The notes beneath the pieces were generated by a model. That model worked only from the letters and a program-made list of their open reading frames with translations, made no database searches and had not been told where the DNA came from. Shown here piece by piece: positions 1 to 13,350 of a stretch of 64,000 nt of DNA; position 1 is the first letter of the stretch; each line of letters begins with the position of its first letter. The position numbers and the translations under genes were made by a program. Source of the DNA: Hypomesus transpacificus (taxonomy: Eukaryota > Chordata > Actinopteri > Osmeriformes > Osmeridae); the NCBI RefSeq assembly GCF_021917145.1, contig NW_025814039.1:558001-622000 (forward strand), read 5' to 3'.

Positions 1-115
1 CCTAGCAGCGCCTAGCAGCGCCTAGCAGCGCCTAGCAGCGCCTAGCAGCGCCTAGCAGCGCCTAGCAGCGCCTAGCAGCGCCTAGCAGGGCTTAGCAGCG
101 CTAGCAGCAGCAGCG
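1..115. repeat. 10-bp tandem repeat (minisatellite)
   Basis: The window opens with about eight exact copies of the decamer CCTAGCAGCG. One changed copy follows, then a degenerate tail of AGC triplets. The array is cut by the window edge, so its full length is unknown. No coding role is apparent. Confidence 0.95.
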
Positions 116-1595
116 TCCGCTCCGGTAATATATGGCAGACAACACTCGCAAAAGAAGCGAGCAGCTGACTGGATTCAACAAAATAGAAACTATATTGTTC
201 AATATTAAGGTCAATCTGTGGTTGCTTAAGAATGTTTGAGTGAGATTTGAATATTATGGAGCAGGATATCGTAGTAGGCTATGAGACAACATGTCTTTAA
301 TGTATTTTATATTCAAGAACAAGTCTAATTTTGTGGATGTTTATTATGCAGCAGTATCGTTTGTGAGTGAATAAAATAAAATAAACAATTTAAATTGTGT
401 TCCATCTGAACTTGTTATATGGACATTATCATCCAGTTAGGCATATTTTAAGTAAAGAACACCCTTTTAATGTTATTTTAATAACAAAAATGTGCAGCCC
501 TATACATATATATATATATTCTATTAATAAATTAGAAATATTTTTTGGGGTGCTATCGGTGTGCTTTGGTCTTTTTTTGAGGGTGCTGAAGCACCTACTA
601 GCCCCTCCCTAGCACCGCCCATGAGCGGAGGTGTCAATTGCGAAGACAATGGTACAAAAGTGGACCATAACAAACCTCTCTGCATTAGTTCAGGTTAATT
701 ATATGACAAAATTGTATGTTCCAAACAGGTTAGATGCGAATGCATGCAATGGGATGGACTGTGTAGGCAGAGCTGCAATACATTTTGTGTTTTGTTTTGA
801 TACACTGCTGTACAGCTGCAATATCCTAGAGGGAATGAATAAAGTACCTATCTATCTGGCAATGGTGTATGAGTCAGTCATTTTGAATGGTAGCTTCTGA
901 CCTCATTCTGATGTTTGGAAACATGTTGTAAATTCAATTATTGAATCTCCACCATGTGATTAGTCATATAATTTGTGCCAGATGTATCAAATCAAACATG
1001 TACTTGCTCGCCACTGTGCCATCTGCAAATTTCTGTTGGAGAAATGTAGTACCAAGGTTATCAATATATCATTATTCAGGTTAATGCTACGAATAAATGT
1101 GGATTAACATTTTCACTCATTAACAGCAAGGAACCACGAACAACAAACTCAACTAATTGCAATAAACCCTACATAACATACAATGTAGTAGGTGTGTGGT
1201 AGGTGTGCTTTTATATACATTTGTTTATGATTTATCTTTATCATATTACCTTTATCATATTTCAAACTGTATTTGCTTCATGCAATAGCACTGTCAATTC
1301 TCCCTTGAGAAAATTAGATAAACATTGCTTGACAGACTTTTCTATTATTTGAAGAACGAATCAGACTTATCAATGTCAATTTAAGTCAGTGCATATCCAT
1401 TGAAAACCAAAAAAAACATTAAAAAAAAGATGTTGTCACACTAAATTATTAGAGTGGTTGCCCAATATTAAGACAGAACTGTTATGTGTATTTAAATTAT
1501 GTATTGATTGAACAAAAAAGAACTAAGACGGTAATTATTGCCCACCTTTATCTATCAACCCGCCCACCTCTAATCGCTTTTTTCATCTCCATCAG
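116..1595. other. intergenic, no gene recognised
   Basis: This AT-rich stretch has only short open frames, with no recognisable domain or splice structure. Around 560-625 a GC-rich segment (GGGTGCTGAAGCACCTAC and on to about CACCGCCCATGAG) resembles the end of a dispersed transposon, but no partner terminus was found. Confidence 0.5.
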
Positions 1596-1650
1596 TTACA
1601 TTTACATTTAGTCATTTAGCAGACGCTCTTATCCAGACTTACGAGCTTGC
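1596..1650. repeat. SINE tail fragment
   Basis: The words CATTTAGTCATTTAGC and GACGCTCTTATCCAGA match the tail of the longer SINE at 1859-2058. The same words recur in part near 26886, 27405, 32620 and 34935, so this is a dispersed fish SINE/LINE-type tail. Confidence 0.7.
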
Positions 1651-1858
1651 TTCCAACATCTGTCCAGTCGAGTCCAGCTTCACTTATTCACAATGTCTTT
1701 AATGAGTGTTGGCTTTGACCTATTGCTCTATCAGTAAACCAAACATGCAGGCCTCGGAACTACAATAAGGGAAAAAATATATTGCCATAGCAAAATTACT
1801 AAGAACATTTGGCTCACAAGGGTTGAGAAAGTAGTCTACTCAGGAGATGTTGCTGAGA

Positions 1859-2058
1859 TTACATTACATTTGGTCATTTAGCAGACGCTCTTATCCAGAG
1901 CGACTGACAGTAAGTACAGGGATATTCCCCCCGAGGCAAGTAGGGTGAAGTGCCTTGCCCAAGGACACAACGTCATTTTTGCGGGGCGGGGAATTGATCC
2001 GGCAACCTTCTGATTACTAGCCCGACTCCCTCACCGCTCAGCCATCTGACTCCCGTGA
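1859..2058 (-). repeat. tRNA-derived SINE
   Basis: Read on the - strand, the element starts GGGAGTCAGATGGCTGAGCG. It contains TGGCTGAGCGG, a perfect match to the RNA polymerase III A box (TRGYNNAGYGG), as in Leu/Ser tRNAs. About 45 nt later comes a weakened B-box-like stretch (GGTTGCCGGATCAATTCC). The 3' part carries the conserved tail with AGAGCGTCTGCTAAATGA and ends in short ATT/AATGT repeats. It is a retroposed SINE and not a functional tRNA gene. Confidence 0.8.
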
Positions 2059-5000
2059 GTCAGATGAGAGATGAGATCAGATATGAGATCAGAGAATGCA
2101 TTAGAGATTAATAGGTTGTGTGTGTGAAAACAATGATCAAACATGAATTTCAAGTAAGTACAACTGGCCTAATGGCAATGGTGAGGAACAGATTAAGTCA
2201 TGCAAAAATGTTAACTGAACATTGTAACTGAATCCATGAATACTGATAAAAGGACGGCAAACAAAGGCTGGGAATTGATGGCAAATTACCTTATTGATTT
2301 ACATGTTGGCCTATTTACATGTCATGTTATCAAGCCCTATAAGTACATCATGACAATGATACATTGTGTTCAATGTATCGTTTCTTAAGGCTGTGTCAAT
2401 ATTTATTAATAAATAACTAATTCACCTGGTTTAGTAGGCCTCCACATGTTTTAGACATTATATGGACATTATAGTAATCTTTTGGTCCCGGAGCAATAGT
2501 CAACTGTAATGTTCTTTTTGTATGGCTGACCTGGCCTGTCTCTCAAGCCAACATCCAATCACGTACATTCTTACATGATAGGGGTATTTCTCACCGCAAT
2601 AGTACTGTATGTTGCAAAACTGTTCTGATCATCAGAGAAGCATATTAGGAGGCAAAGGGGTAGACAAAGGCTCGGTTTGAACCCAACTCGTAACTTTATT
2701 GTAATTTCACTCAGTGGCCTGTTGCGGGTGAGTGCTTGCATACTTTTACTGTGCACTTAATTTTCCAAACATTTCTCCGATTTCTCAGTACACAACATCC
2801 AGGAAGATAGTCCCCGATTGAGACTAGCTTTGAAAAAAGGTGTATCAGTTTTTCCAAGTCAGTTGCATCTTTTCAGTAATCAAATCAAACATTCATAACA
2901 GAAAGTTAATTTAACATGTGAGCTATTACGGTAGGATCTGAATAATTTTTAAACGGCTAGGCCAGTGAGTGCATGAACATCACAGCCTCGCAAGAACACT
3001 TTGCGAACGGGGGGAGGGTAGATTTTACAAAATGAGAAATTCGTTCGAGCGAAACGAAAGTATTCGGCTCCAATGACTTACACTGAACATTTAATGTCAA
3101 AAGAATACGTGCATTTTCATAATTTGATTGTTGGTTGTCGTTGATAGCCTCTCACTGGCTGTAGACTTAACATTCATCCGGTGAAGAAGTGTTCCTGTTC
3201 GTGTTATTGTACAGTGGTACTGGCGAACTGTTATGATGTGTCAATAAGTTTAAAGGAGGAGGCAGCCTGGGATGAGAGGGCCCTGGCATTTGTGTTGGAT
3301 ATCAGAGGTATGTTTCAACATGTAGATGCCGTCATGACAGAGAATTTGTTCATGGTTTACTGATAATGAGACTATAACTGTTGTTTTTGTTGACCGTACA
3401 GCCAATCAATTAGATATTTTGTATTGCTTTTATCAACACTTTGTGCGTTCCGCATGTTGCCATGCCTTTGCAGAACATTTTGTTTCACCATAGAGCTTTG
3501 ATCAAGAGTTCTAATGTAACATACTTGCTCTCGCAGACGCACAATACATTTTAAGTCACTGTTCTGCAAAAAACCATACAGCAATAGAGCCCGAGTCATG
3601 TACGTTACTGTCAGATAAACTGAATGAACACTCCTCCATTGGCATCAACTGCAGGACTACGTTGTTTTCAAATGCTAGCGTCGTGTTTAAATGTGATCCA
3701 CTATTCAGTTATGTTGCACATACATGCATACATGGAAGTCATTAAGTGACTGGAGGGGTTTGCTACCATTGAATGTTATGTCTATGACACGTCCAACTGG
3801 CTAGCAGTTTGTGTCTATGTGAGAGCTAGCAAGCCAGCTAACAAGCATATTCCTAGAACTGGGAGGAAATGGAATTCATGCCCACAGATTGCTGCTGGTG
3901 CAAATGCCCAAATCCGTAGTTTTAATTTACGAAATGTTTTCTTTTTTTCAAATGGGATACCTTTGTCGACAAAAGCATCAGTTTGGCTGAGGTGAAATAT
4001 ATTCGTTCTCCAAAGCAAGATGGACTCTCATTCGCTAGTCTGTCTTGTCAGACCCTAGATCGACATTTTGCACGGAAATGTAAATGTGAAGTGATACGCA
4101 GAACAGTGGTAAATCAACTAAATGTTAGTTCATGAATTAGAATTCATATTTCTTGAATGTTTGTCACAGCTTCACTTTTGCTATTGATTCTCTGACTGCC
4201 TTCGGCTTATGAACGGCACCGCCAGTCGTACCTGAAAACAACCTCGCGCTGTACCAGCCCATGCATTGAGTCTTCGAAACTCATCTGCTGTTGCCCTATT
4301 TATTGAACGCTCCAAGCTTTTTGCAGACTATTTGCATTGATTCTGAGTCTTTTTGACAACAGTTATATAAGTTGTCTCAAGTATGTGTAATACCCCCAAT
4401 AGTTTGCAGCGTCGCATGTCTGTTTCCGCAAATTTGGAATATAGTTGCAAATCAGTGATGACAATTATCATATGGTCGCTGAAGTAGGCTACATATCTAG
4501 CAAAGGGCTCTTCTGATTGATGCATCAAGCTCTCAACTGAGAGCAGTGTCTTATATTTTATAGGTCATCATCGCATGACAAATCCTGACTGTCAGATTCA
4601 TCTTCATCTCAGATACAGCATTGCCATTGTCTCTTGTCTTAAGTAAGTATATGCTTGTACTCCACTTGACATACCAAAATATTTGACTTATGTATCCACG
4701 TGATTATTATAAATGGAATGTACATAATTTGCTGTACCTATTTCATTTTTCAATATTTATTGATGATATACAATCCGTTACAAGCTGTCATAATTAGTAT
4801 TATAATCAGAAAGGAATGCAACAACATTGTCAAAGGAAATGAATTTTTGTCAACGTTTATCCACTCCCACACAGTTAAAGCCATTGCATGAATTTAGAAT
4901 CCTCAAATTATAACGTTCCCAAAAACAGAATGGCATTGCATTTCAACAAACAACTCATTGTGGACTCATTGTTGTTCACATAACTACCATTTTTGTTTTG

Positions 5001-5361
5001 TCCACTTATTCTTTTTGCATCTAAAACCTCAGTACCATAACACCCATGTCAGAAATACCAATAAAACCTGCTTTGTACAAAGATGTTAAATAAACATTCT
5101 TAGCTGTCTGTTGATAGGAGGGCACACTTATAAGCATCAAACAGCATACATTTTTCTGAGAAAATGTGATGAAACTATAGCAAATAGCAAAGGATAAGGT
5201 TGGGTTAGACTTCCACTTTGGTTGAAACCCAAATGGTGACTTCCCTATGTGGGGCTGTGTTTCATTAGAGCTTAGTCCCTCAAGTTGCTCAATCCATGGG
5301 GGAAAGGCTGGGTGGTTTTCAGGTGTTCTGTCTTAACTGTAACGTTCGTTTTCTCATTCAG
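2059..5361. other. region upstream of bbx coding exons
   Basis: No coding exon is recognisable here. Non-coding 5' exons of bbx may lie here or outside the window, but no acceptor/donor pair could be assigned with confidence. The segment is AT-rich and carries little identifiable repeat. Confidence 0.4.
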
Positions 5362-5374
5362 GCTCAACCGTGCC

Positions 5375-8300
5375 ATGAAAGGCGGAGGAAGAGTTAAGGA
5401 GCCACCAGTGGAAGGAGAGGTCAGCGGCAAACGCCCCAAGCGCAAGTGTCTACAGTGGCACCCACTACTCTCAAAGAAGGCTCTGGACTTCTCAGAGGAG
5501 GAAGAGGAGGAGGACGAAGAGGAACTGGAAAAGGTAAAGTGTGGTTACTCTCACAGTTTGATCCACCTGAGTTGTGAATTTTAAATTTAGTGACACAACC
5601 TTGTATGGCGAGTTTGCAAACAGCCAAGTGCAAGGGCACAGTATGCACGCATAATCCACCAGATCAGAGGGGGACAATTACTTGCAAAATACAAGATGTC
5701 AGCGAAACACAAATACAGACTACTTGAACTACAGATGCAGTGCATATTGCCCATCATACAATGGGTGGCACACACACATGGATTCCTGAAATTATAGATA
5801 GGGCACCGTGCTTGCAATGATGTCGGTGACACACACAGATTTCTGTAAAATATAGATAGTGCCCGTGATGCAGCTGGTGATGGCAGTTCTTCTCAGAGGT
5901 TTTGGTACCTATATTTCTCATATCACACTCTGAAGTACTTATTCAAACTCCAAATCATCTATTCTCATCAAATTGCCAATGCTGTGGTAGCTTAAATTCA
6001 TGCAAATGATTATGTGGGTTTTATTTGTCTGCTGTTTCCAACATATTCAATTGCTTATGTTATGTTGATCAAAATATATTATATTGGTTCTCTCTTAACT
6101 TGTCTCTTAACTTAACTCTTAACAAACATCTAAACATTTAGTTCATAACATAAGTCATTACATGCACAATTGTTAAGCCAGTGGTCATAATTGTTGGCCT
6201 AATTCACCAAACAGCACTTGCATGTACAGTTCTGTCTACTAAGGAGGCCAAAGTGGTAGGAATAGTGCCCATGTTCGTGATCCAGCTGGTGATTATAATG
6301 TGTCGTTGATTTGGTGTTAAGAGTTTGTGCAGATTTGTAATGTGCAGGCAGTTTTGACATCAGTTCCATTAACTGATAAATACATTTATGTAACGAAATT
6401 CACTGATCTATACTTAAACTATATCCACTTTATATTTTCGTTCTGTTAGCTAGCCAGCATTTCATTCATAAAGAAACCCCTTATGAAGCAGAGATTCAAT
6501 GCTATGCCAGCAGTCAGCATTAACCTGGCCAAATTGGTTGTAAAAGCAAATTTGTTTCTAAATAACAAAACTGAATTTCCCTATTTTCCTTACTACAAAG
6601 TCCAGTGGGATAAGCGCTTAGTTTCATTTAATTTAATTGCAAATGCCTTTGTTTATCGCATGAGTCATCAACGAAACAAAAATCACTGAAGTTATCAGAC
6701 AGCCCCCGAGTGCACACGCTAGTGAAGCGTATGGTGCAAAGGATGACTAGAGGACCAATCAGAATGAGTTGGATTATAAAAATGACACCCGCGAAATAAA
6801 AATCTTTGCAGTGTCCGGTTCTCCAGATAATCGTGAGAAACTAATGCGGAAACACACACACACACACACACATATTCATGGCATTATTAGAGAGATGTAA
6901 TATTTGTTCCTTTGTTTTTTTGCTTTTTAAAATTTGTAACAGAGTTGAATAGCTCAAGCCTCAGTATAAATACTGCCCATTTGTGCCAATTGAAAGAGTA
7001 GCATTTTTGTGGCATAGCTGGTTAAAACGGTGTTTATGAGAAGTGGTCTTGGCATTAGTGAGTCTGAGGACCCGAGTTCACATCCCAGCATGGGCAGACC
7101 AAAAGCTCTTCTGACGTCACCTGTTACACACTCAAGGGTTTAACACAGGCTCGGAGAGGTTGTGAAGAACAAAGAAGCGAGTTTAGTGTACCGGGTGTAT
7201 TTAATAAATGGTATTTTCTCAGGAGACACAACTATGCAGAGAGACCCGGGGTCCAGAGGTGCAGTGTGGTGGCCCTATCGAGGGAGCGGAGGGGGAGGAA
7301 GACCCATCGGAACAGCGGGCCCGTCGGCCCATGAATGCCTTCCTCCTCTTCTGCAAACGTCACCGCTCTCTGGTGCGACAGAAACATCCACGTCTTGACA
7401 ACCGCGGGGCCACCAAAATTCTGGCTGACTGGTGGGCTGTTCTGGAACCAAACGAAAAGCAGAAATACACTGACATGGCCAAAGAGGTGGGCACTAGACT
7501 TTATTGCTTTAACATTTTAACATCTGAGCCATTTTAGATTGTGTAGGTACCAGTAGTGTATATAGTAAGTACATCAGATAATCAAGGACCAGAAGTAGAC
7601 AATTCTAACACTATTACAGTGGCCAGACACAAGGAACTGTCTGTGTGGCACAGCACAAGGTAACCACATCTCAGTTACTAGGCATGGTGCACTGCAGTCT
7701 TGAGTGCACCAGTGGAAGACGTTTCATCGGCCCATCTACCTTTAGAAAGTGCAGGATCTCAAATACAACATGCAGAAAATGTCTTATATGCTAGTACCAC
7801 AAGACTGAACAGTGCATTCGTTCATGACTCCCTTAGTCAAGTAAAAATACTCTTTGTAGGGGGAAATTGACATGGCAGATTATAGATATGTATTTGCATT
7901 TGAAGTAAATAATAATTGTTGAACATCATCTGGTTCTTTAGTACAAGGATGCGTTCATGAAGGCTAACCCGGGCTACAAATGGTGCCCCACTACCAACAA
8001 GCCAGTGAAGAGCCAATCCTGCCACCCCGTCAGTAATGCCCGTAAAAAAGTGTGGACCTTCCCATCTAACTCCACCAAGGACTGTGCTGCAGCCAAAAAA
8101 ATGCCCAAGACTGAGAGCATACCACAGCTTAATTTTGCCATGGCAGGTATGAATCCTCAGACATGTCTAGGAAAGAAGTTACGAGTATAGCTAAAATAAT
8201 AATAATAACCAAATCATGATATCAAAGTGTGTATATAGAAGCAATATTATTGTTGTTATAGGTTTTTATATTAGAAAGTGAATTTTAAGAATGATATATT

Positions 8301-11300
8301 CATGCTTTTGAAGATCCTACGAAGATGGGGGGCCTAAGCATGCTACTATTGGCTGGGGAACATGCCCTCACTGCCAGAGAGGTATGTAAAGTTGCCAGAT
8401 GCTGTCTTAAATTGCCACAGCAAAATATCAAGTGACTAACAAGGTATCCTCGTAAACAGCGACAATGGTGAAAATACTAAATGGGAAAAGTTATGTTCAG
8501 TAAAGATCAGCTGGATATCTTAGAAATGCCCTTTGACAGTTACTACACAGTAACGGAATTAGATTTTGTTTTCATTTTTCCTGCGCAGATTTCCTCTAGC
8601 TCCTCACTGTCTGTAGGCACAGACACCGCTAAGCATCCTGGGAAATCCTCCTTCTTCCATCTTGCTGAAGTAAGGCCAACACTTAACACTGCATCAATAC
8701 TCAGATATTGAATATATTTTGAACGCCCCATTTAAAAAGGTCGGTGTTGTTTTCTCATGAACATAACCTGGCATTCTTTTGCAAAGTGTTATGGTTTGTT
8801 CATGCATAGGTTTTAGGAAAGATATTGAAAAAATTCAATTAACGTGTCATATTACTGTTCGTGAATTTGTCTGAATGAAATCTTTAAGTGTACATGGAAA
8901 TTATACCTTAAAATGAACTCTGCTAAAAGGTATGTGTATAATATGGCTGTATTGTTGCTACACCGCCCTAAAAAGTAATTATGCACAGTGAATGCATGCG
9001 CAAAGAGTTCTTCAATTTCAGGGGAATTAGCTTATCAATGGTTGTATCTGTCCATAGAGGGCAGCAGGTATCATAATCTGAAAATCAGGGATGGCCTGCT
9101 GGAACCAGTGCAACCTGGGTTTATTTGCGAGTATATCTGCATTTTGGGTTTGGAAATGTTTGAGATGATTCTTTGATTCTACCCCAGATCTCTTCCAGTA
9201 CTCCTCAGCCCATTTTAGCAGACACAGCAGGAGAGGTCAAGCCCATCTGGGGGGATAGGGACAAAGTGAGTATTCTCTTAAAAATATTCCAGTCCTGTGT
9301 CTATGAAAGTTATAATTTCACAAGTCTTGGATTGAACTAATCCAACTTTTGATGGCTTTCTCCCTGTTCAGTTGTCATCTGGGACCTCTCTGGAGAGTGT
9401 GCCTGATGTAGCAAAAAGCAGGAGCGAGTCCCCTGCTTTCCAACTTGTGGAGGTATTTGTTCTAATAATAAGTGTTTTTATGGATATTAATGGCCTTAAA
9501 GCTGGGTTAGACAAGTTTAGTGAAGTTAGCTAGTTTAGCTTCTTTTTGAGACAATTCAAACCAAAATATCCCACCCCCTCCCCTTCAAGCCACTCCCACA
9601 AAACTACAGTAACATGCATTGAGTGCAGGGGCAGAGTGCTCGCAGGCAGGTAGGTAAACAGACAGGTAGCCCGTCCAATCATTAGCAATGGTACGACCTA
9701 ATGATTTGTTGTGTTTATTACTGTCTTGCGACGCCCACAGAAGTCGGATTGATTTCATATTACCGTCAAACCTTTATATGTATTGGTAGCTATCAATATG
9801 TGTAGTTTATTTAGGCAAATGTTTAAAAAAGTGCCTTTCAAACACATTGGATACCCTGTCTCTAAACTGTATGACACTAACCATCATCAGAGAGATTACC
9901 CCAGATGATCACCTTTCATGTGGGTTAATTGTTGGTTTGGACAGCCCTGTTGGATCATGCAGGGTTTGTTGCTCTCACATTTACACAGGTCTCCTCCGAG
10001 TCTTCCCAGTCTGTGGCAGCAGAGGGAAAGCAGTGTGGGCAGTCCGCTCTCTTCCAGCTTGCTGAGGTGATGCAGAAAGAACACAAAGAACACATCAAAG
10101 TTGCATGCTTGGCTTTTGCTGTTAAAGATGACTATAATAGTTCAATGGTTCAACTACCTCTTTGTCAATTTTTTGTTACCTTGGTATGATTTGTGTTTTA
10201 TTTAGATGTGTTTGGCCTCCGAAGCCGGGAAGATGGAGGCTGTGGCCTCCCAGCCTCAAGATGAGACTCCTCCCACCCCACAGTTAAAAACTGAAACAGT
10301 GGTTACGGAGAAGGCAGAGAATACTCTCGATCTATCCTCCTCTCTTCCTCCCTTATCTTCCATTTCATCCTCTACTACAAAATATTCCATTCCCCTATCG
10401 TTTAAAAGCCAAACCACAAATGTCAAAAAGAAGAGGAAGAAGAAAGAGGGCCCTAAAGACGAGCCCAAAACAGCAGACAAAGACAAGAGCCTTGCCCCGC
10501 CCAAAAAGATACTGAAAAAATGCCAGTCGTCTGAGTCGGCACTGGATAGCGTGTTCTATACTATCGAGGCTGTGGCCAAAGGGGCCTGGAGAGAGACCGA
10601 GACGACTTCCAAAAAGAAGGCCTGCACTGCCAACGGTGAACGAGCCAGTCTGGGTGAACCTGGCTCGCCAAAAAAGAAGATCAAACCCAAAGCCAAGATT
10701 CCTCTCAAACAGAAAGAGGAGGATGAGATGGAGGTGGCGGAGCACAAAGGGGAGTGTGGCCACTCAACATCAGCTGTGGAGATAATGAAGGTGGAACCGA
10801 AGCCAGTCTCCCCCAAGAGAGAAGAGGAAGAGGAAGCCTGTATCAGAAGCACAGACATCCTAGGAGGCACGATGGAGACTCCCAATCCTTCAAGCCCCCC
10901 ACATGCCAAGCTCAAAGATGAGGAAAGAGAGAGAGAGAGGGATGCCGAGGCCAGCGCAGAGGGTTGTGGCTCAAGGAAGTCGGAGCGAAGCTGCAAAGGG
11001 GCCCTCTACAAGACACTGGTGTCTGAAGGAATGCTGACCTCACTGAGGGCCAATGTAGACCGAGGTACACAGTGAACCCATCTCCACAATCATTACCAGC
11101 ACAATTCCAAACATCCTCTGGAAGTGCATTTTACGTTGATAACATTTTACTGTGTAAATTCTACTATTGTGTTGTTATGATCAGGTAAAAGAGGCTCTTT
11201 TCGGGGAGGTGCATCTGACCATGATGGAGGCTGGACTGATGAGACCTGGGCTTTCTCTCAGACGGGAACTAATAACCCCAAGAAGCTGAAGAAGTCAAAA

Positions 11301-13350
11301 TCTAAAGATGAGCCAGCACCAGGGTAAAGCTTCCTTAAATCTCTTCAGTCCCTAAATGAATCACAATTGGCCAGTTAATAAGTTTCTTGTTTGGTTTTCA
11401 GACCAATCAAAATGTGTAATTGTTATTCACTTGACTCGTCTCTGTACATGTTGCTCCCCCCGCAGCCTCGGGAAACTTGAGGAAGAGTTTGAGAAGAAAT
11501 TCAATAGCTTGCCGCAATATAGCCCTCTGACATTTGATAAAAAAAGCACAGGTGTGGCTAAGAAGAAAAAAATTGACAGTGGCACTGTACCAGAGGAGTC
11601 CCAAAAAAACGGGAAGGGTGAGCAGAGAATATTACCTCAGTGTTTCTTCAGTGTTCGTTTTTTGTTTATTTTTTACTGTAGAAATCGCTCATTCCAGTCA
11701 TTCCCCATTATAAGCCTGACAAACAGGAACAGAATCTCTCATGACATTGTTCTCTCTCAAGACATTGTTTCAATTTAAAGCTGCAATAGGTAACATCAGA
11801 AGATGAATTCAAATATGAGAAATAACACCCCCAATTTATGTCTGGACTTTCAAGCTTTTATCCATTTCGAGTTTGATTGACAGTGGTTTCACAAAACAAG
11901 CCAAGGTTGATGGCCTGCCTCGTGGAAGACAAATGGCTGGAAAATAATTACTGTAATATAATTGGTAGAAAGTAGTGGGCTGCTCCAAAATGTTAATTGA
12001 CATTACACTGGAACTGAGCTGTCTGTGTTGCTAAACAACTCTTAGAGGGGCTCGCTCATAGCTTACACAACATAGAGGACAAAACTGTACCTAAAACCTA
12101 TTGTACCTTTAACCTAGCATTTCCATGCTCTTGTTCCTTTTTTAAATATTTTTTTATTACATCAGGTTCATCTCCATCTCAGAAAAAGACCTCATTCCAC
12201 AAGATTGTTAGCAAGTACAAGCACAAAAAGGAGAAGCCCAGTACTGTGGACAAAGGTGAATTGGAATATTCCTGTTGTGAATATTGGTTAGATGTGTGAT
12301 TGTTCTAGGGGAGATGTTGGTGTATGTAAGCCACCCATGTAAGTAATTAACTCTCTAGATGAGCAAATTGTCAACACCTATTCATTACTTTGTGGTCTGT
12401 TCCCAATCAACATAGCTTGCTGTGCTACATTGTGGCACCATTTCCAAAGCATCCGTTTCTGAGACCTTTGGTATTTGTGAATTTCACAAACAAGCTTGAA
12501 CTCCATAGTTTTCTGAAAAAGCAGCCTTCTTTGAACACAATTCCTGACCATTCTACCTCAACTACAGTGATGATTGGGAGTGAATCCAACGTGTCAGAGC
12601 CACTGACCAAGCCCAAGCCTGGTGTCCCTTGTCCAGCCATGAGCCCGGAAACCCATAACAGCAGCTCAGAGATGCTTGTGGGCAGCCAGAAGAGAAAGGC
12701 CAGGAAGAGCAAAATCACCCACCTGGTGCGCACTGCGGACGGCAGGGTGTCCCCGGCTGAGGGTAAGTGGCTGGAGAGATAATCAAACCATTCGGTAGTT
12801 AAATAACACGTAGAAGAAAGTAACCAGATTTTAAAGGGGGCGCTCAAGAGCCATTACAAGTGAATTCCGTATTAACGCATCCTTTTAATAGTTTTAAGGC
12901 TAGAGTCTAATAGTTTCTGCTGAGCTGACAATTGTCCTTGCTTTCTTACCAGAGGACAAAGTAAGAGAGCTGAACCAGGAACAGGATGATAAGCCATTAC
13001 CCCAAGAGACCTTATGCAATGAGAGGAGGAGCCAGAGCACCCCAGGACAAGAAAAGACAGACAGGAGCAGCGGGCCTGAAGACCTGCCCACCTTCTTCAG
13101 TCTCGCCGCCCTGGCTGAAGTGGCTGCCATGGAAAACATTCACAGGTAGGCTTTTGAAATGACCAAGCCCAGACAACATTTTGTGGTCGACTTACAATGT
13201 TATCGTCTTTCCTCGTCAGTCGTTGGATTAAAATCAATAAATTCTGACCCTAGCTCTCTCGTCTACTCCTGTTGCAGGGGCCAGCGTAGCGACGGCAAGA
13301 AAAAAGACATAGCCCAAACCCCAGTGCTCATCTCCTGTGCTGACCAGTGA
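5375..13350 (+). CDS. bbx: BBX, HMG-box transcription factor (bobby sox homolog)
   Basis: Fifteen coding exons: 5375-5533, 7223-7486, 7942-8146, 8314-8381, 8589-8669, 9188-9265, 9372-9452, 9989-10066, 10206-11064, 11185-11323, 11466-11617, 12166-12255, 12568-12762, 12953-13145, 13278-13350. All phases close, giving 904 aa (human about 941). An acidic run (about residues 40-53) precedes the HMG box (about residues 87-155; [16 protein letters not shown]), which is split between exons 2 and 3. Four phase-0 exons of 78-81 bp follow, three ending in variants of SALFQLAE. A large exon holds Lys-rich and acidic low-complexity sequence, then the family block [20 protein letters not shown]. The C terminus PVLISCADQ matches the family. 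BBX is a nuclear DNA-binding protein linked to cell-cycle control. The ATG is preceded by a strong acceptor, so 5'UTR exons lie upstream. The start of the 12568 exon is the least certain boundary. Confidence 0.95.
5690..5890. repeat. degenerate tandem repeat in bbx intron 1
   Basis: Three to four diverged units of about 55-65 bp share words such as GGTGACACACACAGATTTCT, ATATAGATAGTGCCC and GTGATGCAGCTGGTGAT. Related pieces occur at 6255-6300 in the same intron, at 59468-59537 in the ZP-gene region and at 61445-61492, so this is a dispersed family and not a purely local array. Confidence 0.7.
6851..6872. repeat. (CA)n microsatellite
   Basis: About eleven CA dinucleotides lie in bbx intron 1. 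Confidence 0.9.
11779..12108. mobile_element. piggyBac-like MITE in a bbx intron
   Basis: A 330-bp segment is flanked on both sides by TTAA (11775-11778 and 12109-12112), the target site typical of piggyBac. Its ends are inverted repeats: AGCTGCAATAGG on the left and CCTATTGTACCT on the right (10 of 12 match). There is no open reading frame of note, so it is non-autonomous. It lies between the exons at 11466-11617 and 12166-12255. Confidence 0.75.

Noticed and set aside
1..115. Possible CRISPR array
   Set aside because: The repeats are contiguous 10-mers without spacers, in a vertebrate genome.
1859..2058. Possible tRNA gene
   Set aside because: Only an A box is well kept. The B-box part is weak, no cloverleaf forms, and a SINE tail is attached.
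7162..7398. Alternative + frames over the HMG-box exon
   Set aside because: They are shadow frames of the bbx exon, which has the conserved HMG box in the third frame.
10256..10996. Long - strand open frames (82-146 codons)
   Set aside because: They are the antisense of the large bbx exon, whose Lys/Glu/Ser-rich codons keep the opposite strand open.
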